Source of the DNA: an uncultured Bacteroidales bacterium
Lineage (GTDB): Bacteria; Bacteroidota; Bacteroidia; Bacteroidales; WCHB1-69
Length of the DNA: 34,633 nt
NCBI GenBank assembly: GCA_947169105.1
Contig: CAMVOL010000024.1
Location: 1-34,633 of the forward strand
Reading direction: 5' to 3'
Shown: in pieces, positions 14,971 to 24,800 of the stretch
How the letters are laid out: each line of letters begins with the position of its first letter
How positions within the stretch are numbered: the first letter of the stretch is position 1
Program-made: the position numbers and the translations under genes
Notes under the pieces: model-generated
Told to the model about the DNA's origin: nothing
Seen by the model: the letters and a program-made list of their open reading frames with translations, nothing else
The model's database searches: none

Positions 14971-16704
14971 AAATACAAAGAGTTGTATGTTGCAGTGACC
15001 ATTGTCGTAATCGACCCAGCCAGCTAACAGATGTCGGGTGCGGGTCGTGGCGAACACATCGGCTACAGCCTTTTTAAGTTTCTCTTTATCAAAATGTTCC
15101 GATACATAAAAGGAAGTTTCTCCCCGCAATTTGTATTTGATGGCCATTTCGCCAGCCACGATGTTGGCGAGGGTATAGACAAAAACCGACGGGCTTGGGA
15201 AGTAATTTTCCGGATCTTGGATGGTGGCCTGATAGGTGCGGTCGTCGTCGAGGGAGGCGGCGCGGTTGAAGCAGACCACGCCCCAGTCGCTTTTAAGTTC
15301 CTCGTTGGCCTGCCCGACAGCACGCATCACCATTTCGGCGGCAAGGATGCCGGCCTTCGAAAGCCTGTCCATCTTGAAGAATTTGGGGTAAGCCAAATCC
15401 AAATGGTTGTATAACTCACTGAGCCACTGCTTTGTATCAGTGGATGTGGCTTGCAATCGTGTACCGTCGGGAAGAACCGCAGCGGTGTCGGTAATCGAAG
15501 CCTCCGCAAAGATGCGCGGTTCGCCGGCAGTGTCGGCTTTTTCCGCAACGACGGGCGGTTCACCCACTGTGACGAGCAGCGCCGCATTGCCGCCGCCGAA
15601 GCCCGAAATCATCTTCAGGAAGGCGGTCTTGCCGGTCTCCATCGGCTGTTGCGCCACACGGATGGCGGCGGCGGTACCGGGGTTTTCGCACCCGACCGTC
15701 CGAAGCACGCGGTGATGCAGCAGCTCCTGCGTGGAAAGAATCACCTCAAGGACACCAGCGGCACCGAGCGTGTGGCCGAAATAACCTTTCAAACTATTGA
15801 CGGGAATGTCGGTGAGGCGGGCACGTTCCAACGCCACCGACTCCATATCATCATTGTAGCGGGTGGCCGTACCGTGGGCATTGACGAAAGCGAGGTTTGC
15901 AACATCAAATCCGTCAAGCACTTGCGATACTGCGGTAAAAAGTCCTTCCGCCGTGCGCGACGGACCGGAGATGTGGTTGGCATCGTTGCATATTGCGCCG
16001 GCGGCAAGGCACAGGCACGGTTTTCCGGTGGGAATGTCGGCGCGGTTGCGGGCATAGACGATGGTGGCCGCCGCCTCGCCGAGGTTCAGCCCCGTGCGGT
16101 CGGCATCGAAAGGACGGCACCGCTCCGGCGACAGCGCCTTGAAGGATTGGAAGCCGGAAATGATGAACTTGGAGAGCACGTCCGCCCCGATGACGACAGC
16201 GTATCGGTAGCCGTGACGGTGCAGAAGGCGGGCGGCGGCCACTTGGGCGGCACAGCCTGAAATGCAGGCGTTGCTGACCACCACCGGCTCATTCGGATTC
16301 CCGAAATGGCGGGCCACCAGCTGAGCCGACCTCCACAGATAGGGACGTTCCGGCTCATAACCGTGGTGATCTTCCAACAACTCCACATTGCCTTTGGTGG
16401 TGGAAAAGACAAAAATAACCTGCGGGTCGGCGGGATTGATACCGGCATTCGCCACAGCATCCGTAGCCGAAAGAATGGCCGCTTTTTCCACTTTTGTATA
16501 TTTTTCTTCCTGATTATGAGGAAGTTTTGAAAACTTTTCGTCTAATTTTTCCTCATCCAAAAGCGAAGCAAAGAAAGGTTCGGGCAGGCCGAAACGGTGC
16601 GTATAGGAACGCAAGCCGATACGCTCCGCCGCTACCGCCGACCAGTTTTCGGCGGTGGTCCACCCTATGGGGGAAATGATATTGTCACCAATGTTGAAAA
16701 TCAT
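14962..16704 (-). CDS. Ketosynthase with an additional degenerate KS-like C-terminal domain
   Basis: A 580-residue protein, about 180 longer than a usual KAS II. Residues 1-385 form a full condensing enzyme: Cys147 in SNACISGC, His277 in NAHGTATRYND, His311 in KGYFGHTLGAAG. A linker (about 385-430) leads to a second region (430-580) whose sequence PSPSVFVYTLANIVAGEMAIKYKLRG (503 on) looks like the 'TLPN..AG.iA..f.lrG' part of a KS N-terminal half. It has no active-site Cys or His after it. The start ATG is preceded by a good Shine-Dalgarno sequence AAAGGAG (16709-16715), unusual in this phylum. It is probably the second, initiating or dedicated KS of the cluster; the role of the extra half-domain is unknown. 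Confidence 0.88.
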   Translation of the reverse strand: MIFNIGDNIISPIGWTTAENWSAVAAERIGLRSYTHRFGLPEPFFASLLDEEKLDEKFSKLPHNQEEKYTKVEKAAILSATDAVANAGINPADPQVIFVFSTTKGNVELLEDHHGYEPERPYLWRSAQLVARHFGNPNEPVVVSNACISGCAAQVAAARLLHRHGYRYAVVIGADVLSKFIISGFQSFKALSPERCRPFDADRTGLNLGEAAATIVYARNRADIPTGKPCLCLAAGAICNDANHISGPSRTAEGLFTAVSQVLDGFDVANLAFVNAHGTATRYNDDMESVALERARLTDIPVNSLKGYFGHTLGAAGVLEVILSTQELLHHRVLRTVGCENPGTAAAIRVAQQPMETGKTAFLKMISGFGGGNAALLVTVGEPPVVAEKADTAGEPRIFAEASITDTAAVLPDGTRLQATSTDTKQWLSELYNHLDLAYPKFFKMDRLSKAGILAAEMVMRAVGQANEELKSDWGVVCFNRAASLDDDRTYQATIQDPENYFPSPSVFVYTLANIVAGEMAIKYKLRGETSFYVSEHFDKEKLKKAVADVFATTRTRHLLAGWVDYDNGHCNIQLFVFEN

Positions 16705-16708
16705 TGCA

Positions 16709-16715
16709 CTCCTTT
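16709..16715 (-). promoter_or_regulatory. Strong Shine-Dalgarno site (AAAGGAG)
   Basis: Minus-strand AAAGGAG ends 4 bases before the ATG of the 580-residue ketosynthase (16704). Bacteroidota genes mostly lack such sites, and I noticed no comparable one elsewhere in this run, so it fixes the start and may raise translation of this enzyme. Confidence 0.7.
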
Positions 16716-16739
16716 ATTGCGTTTCCGTTCTAGCTGTCG

Positions 16740-17186
16740 CTATGCTTCTTTTTCGTCTGTAAAAACCTTCATGTTACAAGAGGCCACCGTTTCGTCTCCC
16801 ACACGCACCTCGGCAGTGACGACCATCGCGGGACCAAGGTTGAGGATCTCGGTCACGGTGGTGGTCAGTCGTTCCCCGACGACGGGGAAGCGGGTGATGG
16901 TGAGTTCCTTGATGCCACCGATCACCCCGATATGCACCTTGCCGTCACCTTTGGCGCCGGAAAGGCTTTTGTAGCCGGTGCGGAGGGCGCAAGTTTGGGC
17001 AATATTCTCCATCATCCCCGCTAAAACGAGTCTGCCATCTTCCACAAAAACACAATCCTCCCGGATTTCAAAATCCGAAACAGACTTCTTTTCATCACTA
17101 TCCAACAACCTGTTTACCAATACGATAGGCTCTTTTTGGGGAATCAAGCCACTGGCATCTAACGGAAAGACCATCTCAAATTTCAC
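16740..17186 (-). CDS. ApeP/FabZ-like hotdog protein lacking the catalytic His but keeping the Glu
   Basis: A 148-residue hotdog domain. The N-terminus LIPQKEPIVLVNRLL matches the 'LLPHRYPFLLVDR' element of FabZ. The central helix GMMENIAQTCALRTGY carries Glu60 at the FabZ catalytic-acid position, but the preceding loop (EDCVFVEDGRLVLAG) has no HFPG motif and no His. Family members of this type occur in aryl polyene clusters as a second dehydratase-like subunit. It is complementary to the hotdog protein at 11618-11986, which has the His but not the acid. The translation as given starts at a GTG (17184-17186); an in-frame ATG at 17172-17174 (residue 5) is an equally plausible start. It is the first gene of the run. 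Confidence 0.8.
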   Translation of the reverse strand: MKFEMVFPLDASGLIPQKEPIVLVNRLLDSDEKKSVSDFEIREDCVFVEDGRLVLAGMMENIAQTCALRTGYKSLSGAKGDGKVHIGVIGGIKELTITRFPVVGERLTTTVTEILNLGPAMVVTAEVRVGDETVASCNMKVFTDEKEA

Positions 17187-17215
17187 CTAATATTTCTAAT
17201 TTTCAAATAAAGGTG

Positions 17216-17223
17216 CAAAGATA
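17216..17223 (-). promoter_or_regulatory. -7 element of the main lipid-cluster operon (TATCTTTG)
   Basis: Minus-strand TATCTTTGC matches TAnnTTTG about 30-40 bases before the first gene of the cluster. This is the only promoter-like site seen ahead of the ten tightly spaced genes from 17186 to 6034. A -33 element would fall inside the adjacent 9-bp tandem repeat, where no TTTG match stands out. Confidence 0.6.
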
Positions 17224-17232
17224 CAATAATTA

Positions 17233-17286
17233 GTTCATAAAGTTCGTCAAGTTCATCAAGTTCATCAAGTTTGTAAAGTTTGTCAA
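17233..17286. repeat. 9-bp tandem repeat (GTTCATCAA)
   Basis: Six contiguous degenerate copies of GTTCATCAA (GTTCATAAA, GTTCGTCAA, two exact copies, GTTTGTAAA, GTTTGTCAA), decaying into GTTGGGAA units up to the histidine kinase stop at 17306. It lies between the kinase 3' end and the promoter of the lipid operon. The same unit occurs three times at 30802-30828. Confidence 0.88.
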
Positions 17287-17305
17287 GTTGGGAAGTTGGG
17301 AGTTT

Positions 17306-18808
17306 TTACCTTTTCAGTGTGATCCGCATGGTGGTGCCTTTTCCCACGATGGAGGATTTGACGAAGAGGTTGCCTTTATGGTACTCCTTGATGATACGGC
17401 GGGCAAGTGTGAGACCCAGTCCCCAGCCGCGTTTTTTGGAGGTGTAGCCCGGCTTGAAAATCGTCTTCTGCTTCTGCGGCGGGATGCCCTTGCCGGTGTC
17501 GGTGATGTCAATATGGACGTGCGTGCGGTCGTCAATCAGATTGATGGCGATGACCCCGTCTCCTTCCATCGCATCCACAGCGTTCTTACAGAGGTTTTCG
17601 ATCACCCACTCAAACAGATAGCGGTTGATGGGCAGGATGATTTCGGGGTAGTCGGCGGCGTTGAAAATCAGGGTGGTTTTCGAGGAGATGCGGGTACGAA
17701 GATAGGCGGTGAACTGGTCGATGACCTCCACGATGTTCTCCTCCTTGAGTTCCGGCACGGAGCCGATCTTGGAGAACCGCTGCGCGATGGTCTCCAAGCG
17801 GTGGACATCCTTATCGATTTCCCCGACAATGGACGGATCGACGTCGCTTTCGCGCAGGATTTCCGTCCAAGCCATCAGCGACGAAATCGGGGTACCGAGC
17901 TGGTGCGCCGTCTCCTTCGACATACCCACCCACACACGGTTTTGTTCGGAACGGCGAGCAAAACTGAACAGCAGGTACGCCACAATTACAAAGACAAGGA
18001 TGATAAAGAACTGTATGTAAGGGAAATACCGCAGCCGCGTCAGGATGGATGACTCTTCATAGAAGACATAGCACCGGCCTTGGTCGGGAAGGTTGATTTC
18101 AATAGGTTTGTTCGACGACTTCATCCGCGCGATCAGCTGGCGCAGACCTTCGGGCGATGCCAGCTTGGCAGAATCGACATTGCCGGAAATCACCACGTGC
18201 CGCTCAGTGCTGTCGGTGATGATGACGGGAATGGAGGCCGAATTGATGACCACCTCCTCGAAGAAGGTCTCCTGCAGGTTCTCCATATAGGCACGGAGGT
18301 CGGTATAAATCTTCGACTCGCGGTAGTACATCACCACGTACTTAGGGCGGTCGTAATAGACCTTGAGCTGTTCATAGGAGTCGGCTTCGTCGCCAAGTTC
18401 GGCGATATTCTTCATTTTGCTGACCTCTTCGGGCACGTTGGCGGTGTAGCTGATGCTGCCGTCCATTTGCACCATAATCAGCGGAATGGTCTTGTTTTCC
18501 TGCAACATATCGACGTAGAAGGTGAGGTCTTCGTCAAGGGGTGCATCAAAAACTTTCTGGATGACTTTCGCCATTTGTGTGGCGCGTTTGGCCTCCTCCG
18601 CCTTCACCTCATCGAAAAAGTGGTTGGTGTAGTTCACCAGCTGGGCTTTCTGCGTCACCGCCTCGGCCCACAGGTTCACCTTCTGCCGCTCCTCACGGGC
18701 AATTTCGCCCAACAGGACGTTGGAGTAGTAAAGGATGACGAGGAACACAATAAGGGCCGACACAAAGAGCAGCCATTTCCATCTTTTTTTCTGGGTGTAG
18801 AGGTTCAT
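17306..18808 (-). CDS. Membrane sensor histidine kinase (orphan)
   Basis: A 500-residue protein from the ATG at 18808. The reading frame is open five codons further to a TTG at 18823, but those codons contain the promoter element. TM1 is at about 12-32, an extracytoplasmic sensor of about 225 residues follows, TM2 is at about 262-283, then the dimerisation helix with GMSKETAHQLGTPISSL (phospho-acceptor His302). The ATPase domain has the N box ENLCKNAVDAM (Asn405/Asn409), the G box DTGKGIP and the GWGLGLTLARRI lid. HQLGTP instead of HELRTP is common in Bacteroidota. No response regulator is adjacent. It is convergent with nothing and precedes the lipid operon on the same strand, so control of that operon is possible but unsupported. 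Confidence 0.9.
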   Translation of the reverse strand: MNLYTQKKRWKWLLFVSALIVFLVILYYSNVLLGEIAREERQKVNLWAEAVTQKAQLVNYTNHFFDEVKAEEAKRATQMAKVIQKVFDAPLDEDLTFYVDMLQENKTIPLIMVQMDGSISYTANVPEEVSKMKNIAELGDEADSYEQLKVYYDRPKYVVMYYRESKIYTDLRAYMENLQETFFEEVVINSASIPVIITDSTERHVVISGNVDSAKLASPEGLRQLIARMKSSNKPIEINLPDQGRCYVFYEESSILTRLRYFPYIQFFIILVFVIVAYLLFSFARRSEQNRVWVGMSKETAHQLGTPISSLMAWTEILRESDVDPSIVGEIDKDVHRLETIAQRFSKIGSVPELKEENIVEVIDQFTAYLRTRISSKTTLIFNAADYPEIILPINRYLFEWVIENLCKNAVDAMEGDGVIAINLIDDRTHVHIDITDTGKGIPPQKQKTIFKPGYTSKKRGWGLGLTLARRIIKEYHKGNLFVKSSIVGKGTTMRITLKR

Positions 18809-18812
18809 GCTG

Positions 18813-18820
18813 CAAAAGTA
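18813..18820 (-). promoter_or_regulatory. -7 element of the histidine kinase gene (TACTTTTG)
   Basis: Minus-strand TACTTTTG ends only 4 bases before the kinase ATG (18808) and begins one base after the T-run of the upstream gene's terminator. The transcript would be leaderless or nearly so. Confidence 0.6.
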
Positions 18821-18821
18821 C

Positions 18822-18854
18822 AAAAAAATCCCGCGTTCACACGCGGGATTTTTT
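18822..18854. terminator. Intrinsic terminator of the giant adhesin gene
   Basis: A stem ATCCCGCGT / ACGCGGGAT with a TCAC loop, flanked by seven A's on one side and six T's on the other. Read on the minus strand it ends in a T7 run about 20 bases after the stop at 18874. It can also work in the other direction. Confidence 0.88.
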
Positions 18855-18873
18855 ATCGAAATGAATCGTTTCG

Positions 18874-21800
18874 TTACTTCTTCACGACCTTGACGGTGGT
18901 GACGGCAGTGCTGTTGGCGATGCGTACCATATAGACACCCGGTGCGAAGCCGCTGAGGTTGAGCTCTGTGCGCACGTCGGTGACTTTGGTGGCGATCATC
19001 AGCTTGCCGAACATGTCATATACGTTGAGGTCGGCGCCGATGGCGTTGCTTTCAACGGTGACATTGCCAGTAGTCGGGTTCGGGAAGATGTTGGCGCTGA
19101 TGCGGTAGTTGTCCACACCAATGGTATCGGTGCCGTAAACGAAGGGCACGCCGGTGCTCCAGTCGGAGAGGTCGTCGGCAGCGCAGATGGACTGCACATA
19201 GACGATGGCGTGGTCGCCATCATTCAGGCCGCTGGTGATGGTGTAGAGGTGCGTGGAGCTGTAGGCACGTACAACAGTGTCGTTGCCTACCACCACGATG
19301 ACATTGTAGCCACCAGGAGCGTCGCCCGTCCATCTGACCACATAGTTGGAGTCGATGGTCACACTGTCAGGTGCTGCGCAAGGTATGCGGCCGGCACCGA
19401 CCACGACATCATCCAAATAAATGTAGTCGTCACCGTACCCGTTGTCACTGGTTCCTTTGAATACAATGACCACTTGGTCGTAGGCCGCAAGGTTTTCCAA
19501 AGAGATAGTGGTATCCATCCAGCTATCAACATGACCCTCGCTTAACACGGCCGTGGTATAGGTATTGCCTCCATCGGTGGAAACAAATACGGAGAAGTTA
19601 CCTACAACAGTGGAGGAATAAGTGTAACCCGGATACTTGTACTTAAATGAGAGTTGCGGAACTGCTGTCATCTGGGTCAGATCCAATACAGGGGTCTTCA
19701 ACACATTGGTGTTACCATTGGAATTGTAATAAGACTCGAAACTCACACAGGCACCCGTATGTCCATCGCTATTATAAGACCATTTATAATCATTGTTGGT
19801 AGTAGTGCCTTCATCATTGTTCCAGCAGGCAGGGATACCCGAAGTAAGCGTATTGAAATCTTCGGAGAATTCATTTTCATCCGTAACCACAATTATGCCA
19901 CATGCTGTTGAAGCGGTGATGGCACGGCTCCAATCAGACTCGTCCTCATCCGTGCAGTTGGCCTTCACCTGAATGGTATAACCAGTAGAGGCATTAAGGT
20001 TAGGAATGGTGAACGGGTTGGTGGGAGCAGCCACTTCTGTGGTGCCGTTCAGCAAGATGGTCCAGCCATTGACAGGAGCCGTCTCGTTTTGGTCAGTCCA
20101 CTGAACCGTAATGGAGTTGGTGGTAGTCAGGCTGTCAATCACAGTTACATCAAGCGGCTTCAAGCAGGTAGGAATATCCTCAATGACAATATCGTCAATA
20201 GTACAGTAATAGTAGTTATCGGAAGTACCCGTCCATCTGAAGGCGATACGGGAACCAGCGGGAACCGAACTTACATTCACTTCATGAGTTTCATATCGGT
20301 TGCTGCCAGAATAGTAATTGTTCGGCACAGTTTCTATTGCTGTAAAAGCAGAGGCAGCCAACGAAGTGACATAGCCAACCGTGAGGGTACCATTCGTAGC
20401 ACTGCTCATGGCCGTAGCAAAAACAATCTGCTTGCCGTTGAGACCGTCTAATTCGGGGAGCACTACGTAATTGTTCAGCCCATAATCATACTCATAATCA
20501 TAATCATAATAATAATCATAATAATATTCAATACCCGCTGTCATAATCACACAATTGTCATTGGCCGTCGGGCTATAAGAAGAAGAATTATAAATATGGG
20601 GGCGATAACTGGAGTAGTAAGAATCGCCGGTATAGATGTAGTCCCAGCAACGCGGCAGAATACCAGTAGAAGTAGAAGTATAACTGGATGCTGTATAGCC
20701 GCTGAAATCTTCGCTGTAACCTTCGGCGGAGCGGATGCCGCAGGCGGTGTAGAAGGTCACCTCGTCGCTCCAGTCGGAAATGTCGGTGGCGTTGCAGTTG
20801 GTTCTCACTTTCACGGTATATAACGTGGAGGGAGTGAGGTCAGTGAGTGTGAACGGGTTGGTGTTTGCAACCACTGTCGAGTCGTTCACCATAATCGTCC
20901 AACTGGCGGGTGCATCCGTGTTGCGGTCGGTCCAATACACCTTGGCCGTGGTGCCGGTGATGCTGTCTTCCGGAACTCTCACATAGATAGGCGTGATACA
21001 ATCGGGAATATCCTCAATCTTGATGTCGTCGATGCAGCAGTAGTAATAGGAGGTGGTAGCCGCCCACTTGAAAGCGATGCGGGCACCGGCAGGCACCGTG
21101 TTGACAAACACTTCGTGCAACACATAGCGGGTATCCGTATTATTATAGTTGTTGTTCGGAATGGTATCCAACATCACAAAAGTGGAAGCATCCAATCCTG
21201 TGACATAACCGACCGTGAGATTTCCAATGTTTGCATTATCCATAGCTGTGGCGAACTTCATCCATTTGCCGGTCAATGTATCCATTTCAGGCATAATGGC
21301 ATAGTTTGCATTGCCGTAGGTTGAACTGCCGGCCGTCATAATGATGCAGTTGTCGTTGGAAGTCGGAGAATAATACGTTCCCTTGTACATGTGAGGCTTG
21401 TAGCCAGCACTGCTACCTGCATAGATGTAGTCCCAGCAAGCAGGCAAATAGCCATCGGCATCATTTATGCTGGTGGAAACGCCTGTGTAGCTGTTGAAGT
21501 TCTCGACATAGCCGTTGGCGGCCAACGGTTCGCACGGGGTGGAGAAGGTGGCCGGCACGCTCCAGAGGGAGGTGTCATTGACATTGCAGAGGGTGAGCAC
21601 CGTCACCGTGTAGTCGGTGTTGGAGGCCAGCTGGTCGAAAGTGAAGTTGGTCGTCTCGACGAGGGTGTCCACGTCCGTGGTACCGTCGCTGATACGGAGC
21701 ATCCAGCCGTTTTCGGGATCGGGCGTGTTATTCTCGCGCCAGCTGAAGGTGGCCTCGTGTGCAGAGATGTTCGTAACGGTCAGATCGGTGGGCTTCATGC

Positions 21801-24800
21801 AGTTGGGAGCATCAATGATGGCAATATCGTCGATGCAGGCGTATTTGGCTGTAGAGGAACAGTTGAAATCCCATTTGAAAGCCAAGCGGGCACCGTCGGG
21901 AATGTTCACCAACTCAAGGGTATGCTCAGCATAACGGTTGGTGGCGTCATTGTGGAGATTGGTCGGAACGGTTTCAATGAGCGTGAAGGTGGTGGCATCC
22001 TCAATATCGGTCATGTAACCCAATGAGAAAATACCTGCCGCATCGCTCATGGCCGTGGCGAACCTGATTTGTTTACGGTTCAGGTCGGTCAACGGCAGCA
22101 TAACGGCATAACTGGCTCCGATGGTAGTGTTGGAAGGCATAATGATACAAGTGTCATTGGCAGTGGGGCTGTAGCTCGAACCCTTGTAAATATGCGGACG
22201 GCTATAGTTGCCTGTTGCATTGGTAACGAGGTAGTTCCAGCAGGCTGGCATATTGTCGGTAGTGGAAATAGCAGAAGTGGTCGGAGCATAGCCAGTGTTG
22301 AAATTCTCGGCATAGCCTTCGCAGGAAACAGGCGTACACGCGGTAGTGAACGTCTTGGTGTTGCTTGCGTTGGAAGTGTCGGTAGCCGTGCAGAGGGCGT
22401 GTACCGTCACCGTGTAGCGGGTGTTCTCGCGGAGGGTGTCAATGGTGAGCGGATGGCTGTTCACCAAGATTTCCTCATTATTGAGTACCAGAATCCACTC
22501 TTCTTCGCCGTCACGGCCAGTCGTCCAGTCGAGGATGACAGAGTTGTCCGTCACATCCGAATAGGTAAGGTTGGTGGGTTCGAAGCAGGTGACCGTAGTG
22601 GTGAAATTCACCGGAGTGCTCCATGCACTCTCGCTGATTTCGGAGCAGTTGGCTTTCACCTTGACGGTGTAGCGAGTTTCCGGCACCAGATTGACGAGGG
22701 TGATGAAGGTGGTGTCGCAGGTGGCCGTAAGGGTAACCGTATCGTTGTATGTGCACTCCACGGTCCAGCCTTCGGGAATTTCCTCGTTGCGGTTGTCCCA
22801 GCTGAGGGTGGCGGTGCGGGCCGTCACGGTGTCCACGCTTACCGTGGTGGGCGGCAGGCAGTCAGGAATATCCTCAATCTTGATGTCATCGATACAGCAG
22901 TAGTAGTAAGAGGAACCATCGTGTGCCCAACGGAAGGCGACACGGGCATTGGCGGGAACCGTGTCAAGCGACACCACATGTGTGGCATAACGGTTGTCTC
23001 CATTGTAATAGTTGCTCGGAACGGTAACCATGGGTGTAAATGCGTCGGCTGTCAAAGAGGTTACATAGCCGACCGTAAGAATTCCATAACTTGCATTCTC
23101 CATGGCCGTGGCAAATACCATCTGTTTTCCTGCCAGACTTTCGAATCCGGGCAATACTGCAAAATTCTCAGCACCATAAGAGGAATAACCCGCCGTCATA
23201 ATCACGCAAGTGTCATTGGCGGTCGGACTATAATAAGAACTTATGTAAAGATGCGGTTGATATCCCGTGGAAGTACCCGTATAGATATAGTCCCAGCAGT
23301 CAGGAAGAATACCGTTGGCATCAGAAGCGGAGGTAGATACAGAAGAATGGCCAGAGAAATTCTCGGCATAGCCTTCGGCGGAAGCCAATTCGCACGGGGT
23401 GCTGAAGCTCACCTCCTCGGTCCATGCGGACTCACCATCGGTGCCGCAGTTGGACATCACCTTCACGGTGTAGTCTGTGTTGGCAGCAAGGTTCGGAAGA
23501 GTGACGGTGGTGTCCTGTGACGTGACGGTGTACGTATTTTCGCCGTCGGTGTAGCTCACCGTGTAGCTTTCGGGAGCGGTGGCATTGGTATCAACCCAGT
23601 GTACAATGGCACTATTGGCGGTGAGGGAGCTGTCGGGAACCAACACAGCAATAGGCTTATTGCAGGTGGGAATTCCACCCACTTCCACATCATCAAGATA
23701 ATAATAATAACTAGAATAGTAACTATATGAACCCGTACCTTTGAAAACGATGACCACCTGATCATAAGAATCGAGATTCTCCAATGCAATGGTTTTCTGT
23801 GTCCAACTGCTTGCAGTAGCTAAACCTTCAGCAAGCGGAGTAGTGTAAGTTTCCCCACCGTCGGTGGAAACATATACGGAAAAATCATAAGAACCATTTT
23901 TCTTGTAATAGAAACTGAGCTTCGGATCCGTCACCTGTGTCAGGTCCATAACAGGTGTTTTCAGCATATTGGTTCCTGTTGTTGACGATGCACTAAAATA
24001 CACACATGCACCCGTGTTGCCAGAGGAATAATATCCCCATTTATAATAAGAAGAAGTAATAGTACCCTCGTTGTTGTCCCAGCAGGTGGGGATTCCGGAG
24101 GTGAGGGTATTGAAGTTCTCGGTGAAGGGAATGTTGTTGGTCACCACGTAGGGTTCACATTCGGTGGTGAGGGGGGAAGCAGTAGCCCAAGCGGAAGTGT
24201 CGGCCACATCGCAGAAAGATCTCACTTTCACCATGTAGGTGGTGGCGGGGGTGAGGCCAGTGAGAGTGACAACGGTATCGTAGACAAGGGTGTCCGTACT
24301 CGTGTTGCCAGTGCCGTATCTTACAAACCATGTATCCTCGTCACGGCCAGGCCTCCATGTGAAAGTGGCGCTGGTGGAGGTGACGGTGGTGTCAACCACG
24401 GTGAGATTCGTGGGTTTCGGGCAGGAGACGAGCGTAGTGAACGTAACGGAGGAGGTACTCACGTCGGAGCTGTCATTTCCCGAGCAGAGTGCCTGCACAT
24501 TCACCGTATAGCGGGTTTCGGGCGTGAGGCCTGTGAGGAGGAAGGGGTTCTCGTCGGCGGGCACCAGGATGGTGTCGTTCACCACGAGCAACCAGTTTCC
24601 GGTAGGCTCGTCGCCAGGGTTGTTGTCGGTCCAGCCAATAACGGTGGAACGGGCCTGTACATCGTCCTTCGTCACATTGGTGGGTTTGTAGCAGGTGGGC
24701 GGCACTTGGACATAGATGTTGTCCACATGCACGTCGAAGTCAGCATCATCAGAACCAGTAGCACCATAAAAAGCAATCTTTACAGTGCCGCCAAGGTATT

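Noticed and set aside
1701..17186. Flexirubin (dialkylresorcinol) cluster
   Set aside because: No DarA/DarB-like condensing pair and no ammonia lyase are present; aryl-polyene-like is the better-supported label.
22069..23520. 483-codon plus-strand open frame inside the giant adhesin
   Set aside because: Antisense of repeated Fn3/anchor modules; its own internal repeats simply reflect the sense-strand repeats.
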